This document shows positions 31,874 to 64,000 of a stretch of DNA of 64,000 nt, piece by piece (the stretch's first letter is position 1; each line of letters begins with the position of its first letter). The DNA comes from Gadus chalcogrammus (taxonomy: Eukaryota > Chordata > Actinopteri > Gadiformes > Gadidae). Location of the stretch: contig NC_079431.1 in assembly GCF_026213295.1 (NCBI RefSeq), positions 8,813,145 through 8,877,144 of the forward strand, written 5' to 3'. The position numbers and the translations under genes are program-made. The notes under the pieces are model-generated. The model made no database searches. It had not been told where the DNA came from and saw only the letters and a list, made by a program, of their open reading frames with translations.

Positions 31874-34148
31874 TTGGGAGAAAGGGAGTTGGGGGGGTAG
31901 CATACATTTTCTTCTGTACAATATTCAACAATCACTTCCAACCAAGCCCTGAAACAAGTTTGTTTAATACTTGCAACAAAATGAAGAAAAATAAGATACA
32001 AGATGGCATGTTTCCTAACAATGGGCATGGCCATGTATAGACGATTGAATAAACTCCCTGTGTTTAGGGAAGTCCTAATTAGTGTCTCAAAAAAAGTGTT
32101 GTGTGAGAGAGGGGGGGGGGGGGGGGGTGTGGAGGGTGGTGTCAGGAAAACGATGAAATAAGAACGGGTGGTCAGATGTCGCAAGTTGTTTTCTGATGTG
32201 GCACCGTCATCTGCTTATGATGCCACGGGCATGGTGAGCACCAGTAGGGATAGATGAGGTAAGTAATGAGTCCACCTTGGAGAGCAACAAAACATCACCG
32301 CCAACAATATGGAAACCCCTTTTCCACACGGCTCCCCCTAGAGGAAGATTAGTGTTTTGAGTCTTGGACATAAATTAATAAAAAACATTTGTATATATTT
32401 TTTTTTCCTTTTTCTAAAATACCATAGACTTATAAAATAAACAACATAATTCTTTAATATTAACATTATAAAGATTTTTTTGCCTTGAGACCATAAAAAA
32501 AAGAACCTCATGCTAAATTCACAATCTAACACAACATTCATATGTACATACTGTGCATTGTCCATCGAGTCATTTACTAATATTGTCAGGAGAGAGAAAG
32601 AGGGAGCGGGGTTTGGCTTTTTGTTGAACTGTTGTACTGTGAAGGCCGTGACACAAAAAGCATGTCACACTCCCAGGTCACATGAAAAACCGTGTGGGAT
32701 TTTGCGTCTACACAGAACTGATTGAGCGGAAAAGGGGGGTGAGGAAGGTTTGGGGAGTGGCAGCAGTTTGTGTGAGTCGTGAGGTGAAACACGGAACACT
32801 TTTCCTTTTCTTCAGACTGTCAACCTTTTGCATCCGTGCTAGGAATAATACAATATTATCATGAGTTATATGACAATGGCAGCAGTTGCAAAAAAAATGA
32901 AAAAATCAGAATACAACTCTTTCCTGGATCTTACAAACTTGTTGGCTTTTCACCCACAATTTCACTCAGCAGTTCTGGTCACAGGGAGTTCAGAAATGCT
33001 AAGCTAGCTCCCTGTGAGATTCAGCAAATCTTGTGTCGTGGGGTGCCACTTGTAGTGAATCTCTTGAATGTGCAAAAGAAACCAAAGAAACATACGTACA
33101 CACATTAAGCAATGAGGATTTCTCTGTGCTGCGGTGGCCATAACTGAACCCGGCACGATTGCTGATTCATGTCCAGGTATCCATGAAGCTGATGCTCTGT
33201 ACAACCAGAGGATGTCTACACGTCAACGAGTTCGCAGAAAACCCAAAGAAAAAATACAAATGAGAGAAAGAAGACAAAAAAACGATAGTGTCGTGAAAGT
33301 TGGTAGGATTTAGTTTGCTCCAACCTTTGATTGCATACAATGGAGGAAACTTGAGCGTCAGATCCCTGAATATCTCCAAGGTTTTCAACGTCAGAGGGGG
33401 GGGGGGGGGGGGAGGTGAGGGGAGCGCAGCGATGAGCCGCTCACGTGTTCCGGCTAACATGCCTAGCAGCCAGCAACATCCAGCCATAAAGTAGTGCGTC
33501 TCGGTGTTTTCCTTTCCAGGCCATCCCGGTTCTGCCTTCTTGCGATGGGGGGTGGATGTGAGGTGTGGATGTGATGGTCGTCGACACAGGGGCCGACAGG
33601 GCGTTCTTCATCCTGACCATAGCATTAATCAGCACAGATCTAAAGACGCATTGGCCTTGGGTCACAAGGACCAAGCGGCCAACGTTGGCGAAGGGTAGAA
33701 ACGAAGGAACGAACCAAAAAAAGTAAAAAAAAGTATCTGGTACCTGACTCCAGCAGCAAATCATATCCTGAGCCATAAGCACCGAGGCTCGACCACCTGC
33801 CCTACCGGAAGAGGGGGAAGAGGTGGGATGGATTGAGAATCCCCATTCTTCTCTTTTTCTTTTAATACATATTTGCACAACTGCTGCTCTTCAGAGACCG
33901 CGGTGGGAGCCAGATGCGGCACAAGAATGAGCGGGGGAACCTCAGAAGAGTCGGGTGGTGGTGGGGACGACGATGGGATGTTTCCTGAGACATCTTGAAA
34001 GACGACCGGGGGAGCGCTCGCAGCCGAGCAGCGACGGCACCGTTACCGGGGTGTTGGGGTGAAGAAAGCTCAGTTTATAAAAATGTGGGAACAATTAACT
34101 AAGGGCATGGGCTGGAGTTCCTTTACAACAGACATCATAGTCACACCT

Positions 34149-34153
<5 letters not shown>

Positions 34154-34185
<32 letters not shown>
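34154..34185. repeat. (AT)16 microsatellite
   Basis: A pure AT tract inside the probable acvr2a 3' UTR. Confidence 0.95.
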
Positions 34186-34186
<1 letters not shown>

Positions 34187-35743
34187 CATCAACATTGAGA
34201 GAAGAATAGGAGAGAACAAAACAAGATAAACAATACCTCAAAAAGGCATTGGTTACATGGTGAAATGGAACCACAACCCTACAATTATTATTCCTTTTCT
34301 CTAAGATATTTCATATTTGCAGGGATTTTTTTTTCTCTCGTCTCCATGGAGTTAAAAAGAGGCTTCCAATTTTGGTACAGCCACAACCGCCAGAGTCACA
34401 TTTGAAACAGGTCGGCTGGCTGGGATGGTCAACAAGGAAATATACAAACTAGGAAAAAGGCAAAAAAAACTAAATTAAACAAAACAATAAAATAAACACT
34501 GGTCTGTGAATGGCTATTTCTGTGTTGTCGTTGGCATACTTTGAATACGTCTCCTCTCTCCCTTCATCCCTCACTCCCATCTGTCCATTTCTCCATTCCT
34601 CTCCTCATACATTTCCAAAATCTTGTTTTAGCAAACAGGTGTTTTCTGAATTTTCTTCGACGATAACAATCCCCAACCCCCCTGAGGAAAGGAGAGACCA
34701 TTTCATTTCGTAGAATGTCAAACTGAGGTATACCTGGTTGAGGAGAGGTTTAAAATCATGAGTACTCCTGTTTTGAGGTGGTGGATGGCGGTGTTTCGCC
34801 GTCTCTTCGGCCCCTGCTCCCAGTCTGACGGTGAGGAAAGCCCCCCCTCCCCTGCCCCATGGTTCTTTGGTTGAACAGTAGTCCGGTGGTGCCACCTGGC
34901 TGACCTGAAGCCGCTGCTGCTGCTGCTGTTGTCGTTGTTGTTTACAGGAGCTACGGCGGAGGCAGTTGTCACGGTGACCGGCTCTCGGGCGTCCAAAAGA
35001 GCCACACACCTCTGCTCCCGGTGAAAAGGGAGATGGCTTTCTCAGCATCGTGCGAAACTGGATTTTAGGTTGAACCAAGGATGAGGGGAAAAGAACAGCC
35101 CAAAACAAACAAACAAACAAAAAGAGTGGCCAAGATCGCGTTGACAACGCCCTTTTTTGCAGAGGCCAGATTCCAGGGTCGTTTTTGAGGGGATCACCAG
35201 AGAAGACTACTGCCTGCCTTTGAATGAACCCACAGGTGTATCCCTGGGGAGATACGAGGGGAGAAGGGGGGATAACTACAAACTGAAGGTAGGTTCCCAC
35301 GCGCAAGTCTGGATAAATACCCACGATTATTACACACTTTTTCATTGACACCTGTCTCACTGTTCGAGATAGATGTAGATATAGATATATCTATATAGAT
35401 ATAGATATACACCTATAGTGTCGTATGACATGTTTGTGTATGCATATATACTATATATATAATTATATATATACACAGCAGCGGTACACAGACATTCAGA
35501 AGCTGTTTTCTTATTGGCATTACATAGTCATTCATAGAAACACACAGACAAAAAAACAACCAGCAAATGTGTCATAAAACCCAAGTCGCCCTTTTTTGTC
35601 CCCCTGCTCGACCTGCGTCGTACCGACTTCAAATTAATCGTTTCCTTAATGCACTTCCCACCTTTTTCTTAGAAAAAGATTCAGTCCAATATCTGCCTGG
35701 GAGTTTGTACCTTTTCCTGCAGAAGCTTTCCTTCTTAAGGGTT

Positions 35744-35769
35744 GGGGGGGGGGGGGGGGGGGGGGGGGG
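35744..35769 (+). repeat. poly-G run (26 G)
   Basis: The longest uninterrupted G homopolymer in the window, reading as C26 in the probable acvr2a 3' UTR. Shorter runs lie at 32111-32127, 33396-33412 and 36151-36165. Confidence 0.95.
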
Positions 35770-36288
35770 TGGCAACTGATAAACAGCGTTGTCCATCGTA
35801 AGCAGGGGGTCGTGCCGGTCTGCGGGGACCTCAGTGGAAGGGGGAGTTCTGTGTTCATGTAGCCCCCCGCCATCTAGTCCGCAGGGCCGCGACAGCCTCA
35901 CACGCAACAGGAAGCGCTTAGGAAGAGGACCTCCACTGCCTTCCCCCCGGCCAGGGGGCGGGAGGGCGAGACCCCTCCCCCGACGCCACTTGGTGCATCG
36001 TGACGACGACGACGACGACAACTCCGTGTACAATCGGTGACGCACGCGTCTCGAAAAATGAAGAATAAAAAGAAAAAACCCGAAAAAAGGAAATCCAAGA
36101 AACACCAGGTGCCACGGCTCATATTGGCTCATTGGCTCGTTGGGGGAAGAGGGGGGGGGGGGGGGAGGTCGCGCATGGGCCAGCCAGGGAGGGGAGGGGG
36201 GTCTGGTGGGGGGGTCCTGAATGATCGATCGTCAGTTTTTTCGATTTTGACTTTAAAATCGGTCCCGGGGTGGGTTCTCTCAGTCTAG

Positions 36289-56040
<19,752 letters not shown>

Positions 56041-56462
56041 CTGAGCAGGTGGGGTTGGAGACATTTTGAAATGAAAATGACAGTTGCCTGCAGAATATTG
56101 GAGCCTCATTATAAGCAGATCGGCATATCAGATGATGCAAGCGCAGGTTAACTTCGGTAGGCCAATGAAAATTAGGCCAAAAGTCTTGAATTGTACTTCT
56201 GTGGTTTGTAATGGAAGATTAGAACAGCCATAAGCAACGATGCCTGGGTTCAATTAAAGACTGGATCGCAGTAGAATTTGTAACTGATCAATTTAGCTGG
56301 CACTACCATTAATGTTGCAATTCTTTGTTATAAGCTTACAAATGGTTGAAATACACATTAGTTATTTTGGACGTTTAAGGGATAAAATACAACCTGTGTA
56401 CTTATCTTTTAATGAAAATAACCCTTGAAAGACATGTGGAAGCTGTTAATTGCCTTGATTCA

Positions 56463-56705
56463 ATTCGATACCATTACATTTATTTAGCAGATGCTATTAA
56501 ATGTAAAAAAAAAAAAAAAGAAAGAGTAAGCAAAGCAACTCTTTAAGTGCTACAATATACACTTTATTTTACAAATAGCCTATATATGAAAAACGACATG
56601 ATTTTGCTAGGCCTCGTTAAACTAATGTTTCTAATCCGTCGTTGTGCTTTTATAAAAAGCTTTACCCAAAGCCAAAGTCCAAAGTAATTTACAATGGCCT
56701 CTATT
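56463..56705 (+). mobile_element. possible SINE-type remnant
   Basis: TTACATTTATTTAGCAGATG near the start and CCAAAGTAATTTACAATGG near the end resemble the common teleost short-repeat motif (ATTTAGCAGACGCTTTTATCCAAAGCGACTTACA). Here the motif is split by an A-run and other sequence, so it is degraded or partly coincidental. Confidence 0.3.
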
Positions 56706-58543
56706 TTCTTGGAACGATAGAGCAATAGCCATAAAAACGTAATTTAACACTCAGTTTTAATCACAAAGTTTTAATTGCAGCACTTAGGGAGTTCGTTTGC
56801 AAATTTGCACACACATAACTTACTTAGATGTGTTAATATCGGTTGTCATAAAATTACCATCTTTACTGATGCACGCCAGTAAACTTATTTGTTTGAATAC
56901 ATGAAGCATGCTGTATTTTGGCCGATAACTCAAAAAAATGATGGGTTCCGATGAAATCGTTCTCGTCCTTGCAGCCAAACACTTATTCCTACCTCGGGGA
57001 CCCTGATAAATAAAATAAGATCATCATCCGTCCTCGGTTAACTGTGAAAATACAATAAGGCTAGGCCTATACAATTGAGAACGGTTGTTGGCGACTTAAA
57101 CGCAGCATTTGAAAAAAAAAAGCGGACGATTACCGCAGCCTAACCCGAAGCACGCCGCGTGTTGGACACATTTGCCCGTAGCGCGCCAGCGATCATCGTG
57201 GCGTGCCGGGCGTGCTGCAGCCGCCGCAGGGTGCCCCCAGACTGATCATCTACTCAGACAGCTGTCCTCCTCAGACTCCAGCGAAGGGGCCTGACTGGGG
57301 CCCTGTAATTAACCATGGCTGATGAGAGCCTCTAGAGGGAAAGTCACTTCATGGCGGGGGGGTCTCCATCAGGGTACGCCAGCTTTGACACATTTACATC
57401 TTACATGCGCCACTCTATAGGAAGTAGGTTTCCATACAGGATGCAGCAGTGTCCCCCAGTAAGGACTTGTTTAATATAAACCAAACTCAAGATACCCAAC
57501 ATTTTTTTATTTTTAATTAGTGGTACTTTTTATTTGACCTTTAAGCATCCCATTGCTTTCGTGGGCATTTCAATGCTCCTTTGGGCTGCGCAACAAAGGA
57601 AAATAATCCCTCTGACTACTTGTGCTATGATTTACTGGCTCTTGGATGTGATGGACCCAGATAGGAGGGTAATGGGATAGCACACTGGGAATGCAGAATC
57701 TCTTGTTCAGCATAACCCAGGCTGCTTGGGAGAGGGGATTGAGCGTCTTTCACCGTGTGCTGCTGTGCTGTACTGCAGTGCAACCCATTTCCCTGCCTGT
57801 TCCATTAACAATTCAGATGGCAGTAAAAAACAGAATACACTGCTGTTATTACTGCTGTAAAAAAAAGAAAATATCAGGTAGTGATGTTTTAGGATTTGAA
57901 CAAAGCCAAAAAGTGTTTACAACAACAGGAATTGGCTACGGGGAGCCAAAAAAAAAAAAAAACATTGACTTCTGTTGGCGTAGGTTAAAACCCAACTTCC
58001 TCAGTGAGCTGCGTCCATGGGATCCACATCACAATGCCTCGCTCACCTACACTGCAGCTACAGAGCCAATAGAGAGCCGCGGCTCATACCCTAAGGAGAA
58101 CAAAAATAAACACAAAGCTAAATTCTTTAGAACAGGCTGATCCTCGGATTTTAAGATAATCCAAATGCCAGAAGAGGAACTTTGAATACAAATTTTGTGA
58201 AACCTTGCCTGCGGGCAAACGTAGGGTTTTGAAACAACAACAATGGAATCTGGGTGTTTTGTGGTTAACCCCAGTGAAAACCTCAAGTGGTTCTCCGAAA
58301 CCGAAAAAACTGCTCACTCAAGGCCTAAGGATGTGGAGCGGAGGGTGGGGTTTCGATAGAGGCAGTCACACTTCTGCCTGCGTGAAAGAAAAAGCATGGA
58401 ACGTGCCAAAGTAAAGAAGGTACGTAGAAACACAATACCTGCACACGTGCGTGTTTGAATTACTTTGTTGCCTCAACCAAAAAAGGCCCTTTTGCTTCAC
58501 AGCCTTGAGCTGGTGTTCAAAAAATAATTGAAATCAAATTAAT

Positions 58544-58568
58544 TGCCACACCACAGAGTGGTGTGGCA
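58544..58568. repeat. perfect inverted repeat, 11-bp arms, 3-nt loop
   Basis: TGCCACACCAC-AGA-GTGGTGTGGCA, a compact GC-rich hairpin in acvr2a intron 1. Confidence 0.97.
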
Positions 58569-59093
58569 TAAAGTAACCTGGCCATGGTTAGTAACAAAAG
58601 GTGCCAGTTGGATTATGATTAGAAGAAGAAAAAGAAAAAAAAGGTTACTACTGACTACATACCTGCCTCCTCCAACTCTCTAGACAGTGAAGGAGGTATG
58701 CACGGTGACATTTATGCAAGCAATCAATAATGGATGACTGGATGTGTCAGCTAAACTTGGAACACCGAGAGCCTCGGGCCTGCAACAGGGTAACTCGCCA
58801 CGCAGGTCGAGTGAGAGGCGGTTGGTTGAGCGGTTTGCATCTCCGTTAACGACCAAGACTTCCCGTGAGAAGAAACATTTCCTCGCAATTTGAATCCCAG
58901 ATCCGGATTATGCCATTTACTGCCGGTTGTTAAAGCTAAAGCCAAAATACTAGGTAACTACATGAGTCTCTCCACTTGAGATTTACGAGGTGGCATAGAT
59001 TACAACCGGGCATTGCTTTGCTTCTACTGGTTTTAGTTTGATCATACAGTAAATTCATATGCAAGGGTTAGCTAGAGAAGTCGGTCCTAATGA

Positions 59094-59109
59094 GGGGGGG
59101 GGGGGGGGG
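59094..59109 (+). repeat. poly-G run
   Basis: A 16-base G homopolymer in acvr2a intron 1. A similar run lies at 61249-61265. Confidence 0.9.
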
Positions 59110-59384
59110 ATAAACACATCCTCGTGGACGAAAGGAAGTGAAGTCTAATGGAAGCTTCATTGTAATAGCACTCGAGTGTCATGCGGCGTGGACTGGAACG
59201 AGGATACATCAGCAGTCACTCATGGAGCCCGGCCAATACAAACCTCTTCATTCATTTTAAGCGCTGCGTGAACACGAACGGCCAACAATGAAGACATAAC
59301 AGTATCTCAATGAAAGAGAAGAAAAAGAAGAGATAAAAAACACTGTGCTGTTGCACAGAATAACAAAAAGAAAAATAATATATT

Positions 59385-59640
59385 AATTTTTGGGAGGAAT
59401 TAATTTACTAATTGGCCCTTGGTGGGGGATTAATGCGGGTGGATTAGTTCCAGAAGACAACAAGTCACCATTATTAGGATTACACGGAATCTGCTGGAAT
59501 TACTGTCACATCCAGGCCTGGGAGATGGGAGTGGGAAGAGGGCAGGAGAAGATGCACATCGGACGCTTGAGGTCTCTGCGCCGTGATTACAGATCTAGGC
59601 CAGCAAATTGAATCGGACAAATTGACCCAGACGCTTAACA
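59385..59640. promoter_or_regulatory. candidate conserved enhancer with homeodomain sites
   Basis: Three GGATTA sites (59427, 59441, 59477), the core bound by Otx/Pitx-type homeodomains, sit within 56 bp, next to TAATT-type sites (59385-59415). The sequence lacks repeats and frames. It resembles a developmental enhancer, but conservation could not be tested. Confidence 0.3.
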
Positions 59641-62600
59641 AAATCCCAGAAAGCGGGGAGCCCCCACCCCGGCCTCCTCATTCAGAAGTCATTGCTGATT
59701 ATTGACTGCTGGGGTGAGTGGGATTGTCCAGGGCCTAAATGAAAACACTGAGGGAGTGCACTCGCTGGGATCTATTCAGCAGTAGCAGGCAGTCACCAAC
59801 AAAAAAACTAAACAGTCAAAGACAAAATGCTGCCAAGAGGAGAAAAATCGGTGTGCATAAAAAACAAAAACCTTAATTGTTTCAATTCTATTGCAGCCGT
59901 TGACTCCAAACACAAGGAATGATAATGAATTGGCATATGCAGGAAAATGCATCATTCTTCAGAAGATAATCAATGTTGCTAATTATTATTACTCATTTCA
60001 TGAGCTAAAAAAACAGACTGACATCCATCACATTCAGAACATATCTAGTCTCCTCTATTCAGTCGAACATCTCTGACCCATTAGGATATTAAGAGAAAGA
60101 ATTATTCCATGTCTTGACTTTTCCTTGTGGCACAGTTTAGGAAAAGCTTACGTCCAACTCCCTCACCCCATCACAACCAGCTCAGCAGGCATCTTGAAGA
60201 GTCCTCCTCATTATCTGGCCCGGCGTCAGTGAGCGATGGAGAGATTAGGCGAGAGAGGGAGGAGCTTTGAAGAGAGGGAGTGGGAGCTGACACTTTCCCC
60301 CAAATGCAATGCAAACTCCATAGGATGAAACAGGCACTGACCGCGAAGGACGCGGGGACAGAGGGCTTAAATATATCCAGCATTTGTTTACAGAGCGCCC
60401 AGCATATAGCCGCAAAAAACCCTGTATCAAATTCTTGCTCGTCAGGTATTAAATGTCCCTGGGCCATCATCAAGTGATCTGTCAAAAACCCTGGCGGTGG
60501 CGTTTTTGAAACAGTGAGAAGTGTGCACAGGACCTCGGGGCAGGGGTACAGGGTAAGAGTTGTGGGTTGAACGCTATGCAGAAGAAAGAGTTTGAGAGAT
60601 TTCTGCGGATTACAAGCCAAGCCTCTCAAGTTAAATAAGAACACATTTATTTGCTAATACATGCTCTTTCCAGATGGATGAATGCCTATTCTAGCCCCCT
60701 GCATTGTAAACATGGGTCAGACGGCTAAGCCTGAAACCAGGGGTTAAGTATCGTCAATGTTTATTTTAACCCCGTTGAACAAACACATGGGATCAAACTC
60801 AAAGTCTATAGGTTGTTGGTAAACCGATTGCAACACAACGTGTCCATTAATTTAGTCAAGTACAAACAAACCAGTCAAAGGAAATACAATCTATTCATTC
60901 ATTCATAGATGACCCAATAGGTAGACAATCATGTGCAATGTTTACCTATTGGTATTCACCTTATTAACTTATTTGCTGGATGTAAAGTATTTCCTCTGAG
61001 CAAATTACTACATATGCAAATGAGAGCCCTGATGTGCATCCAGGGTAGATGTCGGACGATCTGGGCTAGTTTTGGTTATACAATATTTGCATGTGGTGCC
61101 TGGCCATGTATTCTGAAATAAACCAAGGGAAAAACAAACGTATCTTGTATCCTGCATTCTGACTTGACCCAGTAAACACAAGTATCAAAACAAAAGTATC
61201 ATATTCTAGTTTACATGAAATTCCATTAAAAACTCTTTTTTTTTTCTAGGGGGGGGGGGGGGGGGTGAAAGGCAGGTATAGTGCTAAAGACCAGTGCCAA
61301 GGGAGTAAGACCAGAGTGGAGCAGCAGGAGTTGAAGCAGAGAGCCAAGGGCTGCTGGACATTCCAGCCAGGATTAGGAGCTCTGACTTCATCGCTGCATT
61401 AGGCTGTTTAACAGAATGAATAGACTTGCAGTCCTTGAGTCCAACAAGTGACATTAGCACACAAGGTTGAGAATGGGCCTCTTGTTGCCCTAATGATGTT
61501 GTGTCATTGTATAATTTTTTTTGTAATGCTACATTGTGGATTTTTTCTGATAATCAACAGGAATGGAGAAGTAAATGTATTCACAAAATGTATGTGTCAG
61601 ACAGAACATGACTCAGTATCCCCATGAAAACGCCTTATTTAAATTATTGAAGCCTAACACGACATGTATAGGGTTTCTGATGCGGATTGAGTGTGAGTGC
61701 ATCATTTAAATCAATTGTGATCCTCATCCCCACCAATAATCCCCCCCAGCCCACGTCTTGAAAAAAGCTGGGTGCACATTATGATGCTTAGTTAAATGCT
61801 CCCCGTCCCCTCCATTAAAAAGCTGCACTTAAGACCAAATGACACACGATCAAAGAGCCACTTTCGAATTTAACTTCGAAACCCAATTCACCATTTTCAT
61901 CCTTGTAATAATGAAGATAGATAAAGAGATGAGGTGGGGGGTTGCTTAAAACTTAATTACATTGGGTCTCGCTCTGCCCAAAACTTGCCCAAAAAAGATT
62001 CTCAGGCACAAGGGAGAACAACAGCAGCATGGTGTAAACCAAATGGAAACAAACAAGGCATACATGCGTTTTCCAAATATGCTGCCTATAACAATGAGCA
62101 ATGTTAACTCCAACTGCTTGGCATAAATAATGCATGCAATCATGATGCTATTGCCTGCCACAGTATCTTGGTGCTTGAAATCCACGGCCTCTGCACAGCA
62201 GAACTCAAGGAAGAAAAATCCAAAACAAAAACATAACAAGCAGATTCTCTAATTGAAAGATCAACAAATGCCATGGGAAAATAACTTTCAGACAACTATT
62301 GGAAATTAAAAAACTTGCTCCTTTGCATATTGTCACTGATCATCAAGTTGGGCTATTTGTTTTGGCAAGTCTGTAGTGTGCCATGGCTGCGGTGATTAGG
62401 GCTGCAGACAGGAAGGCACGCTTTACGGCGGGCAAGCATCACTTTTGAAAATCACAAAAACGGACTACATGTTGGGATAGGAGCAGTAGAGTGCGGTGCG
62501 TGAAGAGTGCGAGAGACATGGAGCAAAACAACACAGGGAACTCTGACCACAGGATGACGACCATGCTCTGGCCTGCTGGTATGCGATACTGAGAGGCCGT

Positions 62601-64000
62601 CAAACGTCCATCACAGTTCCATTAATGAATCATGTCAAGGCAGGTAGGATTATGTGCTAGAATAGAGTGGGTGAAAGGCCTTGGGCAGGCTGATCGCACT
62701 CATCTTATACCCTAACTGAAGAGCAATTATTTTGAGGATATCGTTTCACTTGGTGATCTACCACTCGATTCTTTTTCTCCTGAGTTATTCTGAGCCCTGG
62801 ATCCTAATAGGCCGGGAGCAACAATAAGGGACCAATGATCACCTAATTTGAGCGGAACAATACTCAAGTAATGAGCAATGCACATACTAATTGTGCTGCT
62901 AAGAGGGAAACCTCTCACACGAGGGGTAATCGTAGCAGTGGGACTTTTCTTTTTTTCTCAATTCAGAGAGTAGGCAAAGGCAGTATTTCCTTTTTCATTG
63001 TAGAATTTGGGAGGGAAAGCAACACAGGGAAAGCAGCATGGTGCTACCAAGCATACAGATTAAAAGGAGTTAAAAGATAGGAAAATGGTTCATGGTCAAC
63101 GACTCATTTTGAATATGGTAACTTTGCTATAGGTACGTTTACGTTGTGAGTGGTGTTGCTGACGTTCTGGTAAACAACTCTTGGATCACAGCATTTGGAT
63201 CATTTCAATAAGTAAGGAGAGCAATAAGCAAGGTTGAAATCATGAAACAGCAGTAATAAACATTACTATATAGGATTTTTGGACTTAATGTAAATTATTA
63301 AATTTAAGTCCGGCCTCGGAAAGAAAGCGTATACTTAGTTGATTATGTGTACCCTTACCTTACACAACTTTTGCGATCCACTATTCTAAAGGTGGCCAAA
63401 CATGCTTAGAGCATGGGGACCACTGTCACTAACTGCAGACAATGCACATATTAAGTTACTAAAAATCGCCACTCTAATCATTGTGCTGACATCCAACTGG
63501 TGATAGATTGTCATCAGACGTCATTCCTTTAATCTTAAAAAAAAGGGAACAATTCAGGGGTGAACAAACCAGCTTTGCATCACTTTGACCAGAGTCCATA
63601 AATGGAGGATTTCAAGCCTTAAGTGTGACATTATCCCCGACTGGCTGCCATACCAAAAAGGGAAGAGATAATTCTTTGTTTTAGGAGGATTTGTGAGAAA
63701 AGTGTTGTCATTCTCTAATGGTCCACTGTTGGGCCGTCGGGTTAAGTACAGATGGGAATGATAGGCAGCCTGCTGGTCTAGTTGCACGGATCGGGACAAG
63801 CTGGCAAAGCCTGGGCTAAAAGGGCAAATGTGATGCAAAAGTAGAAGGAGATAGAATTGGTTGTTGTTTGGATTATAATTTAGTTATCCTGCCCTGAACT
63901 CCGAGGAATTTATTATAACAATTGAGTGCCAGTGAGAAAATTGTGTCCACGTCGTACTTCTTGTTTAATTTACACAGCAGTAGGCCTGGCCTGATTGGAT

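Larger units (their letters stand above)
31850..36288 (-). other. acvr2a: acvr2a 3' UTR (probable)
   Basis: This is non-coding DNA downstream of the acvr2a stop. It contains four plus-strand G-runs of 15-26 bases (C-runs in the transcript), an (AT)n tract at 34154-34185, an AAAC microrepeat near 35100-35120 and a perfect 10-bp-arm inverted repeat at 32979-33017. The ORFs inside lack family features. Confidence 0.4.
56041..64000 (-). other. acvr2a: acvr2a intron 1 (partial, 8 kb)
   Basis: No signal-peptide exon matching the ACVR2A start was found in this stretch, so exon 1 probably lies beyond the window. Mammalian ACVR2A also has a very large first intron. Contents include a possible SINE remnant (56463-56705), an 11-bp-arm hairpin (58544-58568), a GGATTA cluster (59427-59482) and G-runs (59094-59109, 61249-61265). 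A 157-codon minus ORF (60644-60171) lacks family features. Confidence 0.5.

Noticed and set aside
34605..35360. 251-codon minus ORF in the acvr2a 3' UTR
   Set aside because: Low-complexity Gln run and no recognisable family; it lies downstream of a clear acvr2a stop and before a polyadenylation signal.
57100..57270. GC-rich patch with an ATG (MIAGALRANVS) considered as acvr2a exon 1
   Set aside because: It does not resemble the hydrophobic ACVR2A signal peptide, hits a stop and lacks a proper phase-1 donor.
60171..60644. 157-codon minus-strand ORF in acvr2a intron 1
   Set aside because: No domain or family resemblance, no splice or start context support, and a composition like translated non-coding DNA. 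Kept only as an intron note.

Overview
The window is vertebrate nuclear DNA, almost certainly from a ray-finned (teleost) fish. Its genes are split into many short exons with GT-AG introns, and the encoded proteins are close to full-length human orthologues. Non-coding DNA is filled with very long CA/GT, CT/GA and poly-G tracts. That density of long dinucleotide repeats resembles published cod-family (gadiform) genomes, but the species assignment is only a guess. There is no bacterial, phage or CRISPR content, and every recognised protein gene lies on the minus strand.

Reading from high to low coordinates (the direction of transcription) the order is acvr2a, mbd5, epc2, kif5c. acvr2a (activin receptor type-2A) has exons 2-11 at 56040-36289; its signal-peptide exon is not seen and probably lies beyond 64000. 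A roughly 4.4 kb 3' UTR seems to follow, ending near 31.85 kb. mbd5 has nine coding exons (25606-17141) plus a short isoform ending inside intron 4 (stop at 20800). Two possible non-coding 5' exons lie near 26.6 and 29.8 kb. epc2 has 14 coding exons, complete from 14238 to 5179, giving 790 residues. Only the first coding exon of kif5c is present (2898-2773), and the rest runs off the low end. This is the human 2q22.3-q23.1 block ACVR2A-ORC4-MBD5-EPC2-KIF5C in the same order and orientation, but no orc4 coding sequence was recognised between acvr2a and mbd5.

The genes are neighbours by ancestry, not an operon. epc2 (NuA4/TIP60 acetyltransferase scaffold) and mbd5 (PR-DUB-associated methyl-CpG-binding-domain-like protein) are chromatin regulators. 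acvr2a is a cell-surface TGF-beta-family receptor kinase, and kif5c is a neuronal kinesin heavy chain.

I see no sign of an undescribed gene system. The points most worth a second look are: (1) (TG)n repeats at or just downstream of the 5' splice sites of five exons in three genes; (2) the built-in short mbd5 isoform with its own polyadenylation signal; (3) a 56-codon upstream ORF with a strong start context just before the mbd5 start; (4) several perfect inverted repeats, including a 16-bp-arm hairpin at 31601-31644 and an everted nuclear-receptor-like element at 41292-41309; (5) a GGATTA cluster in acvr2a intron 1. Exon boundaries were derived by hand from reading frame, splice consensus and recall of the human proteins, with no alignment or database search.
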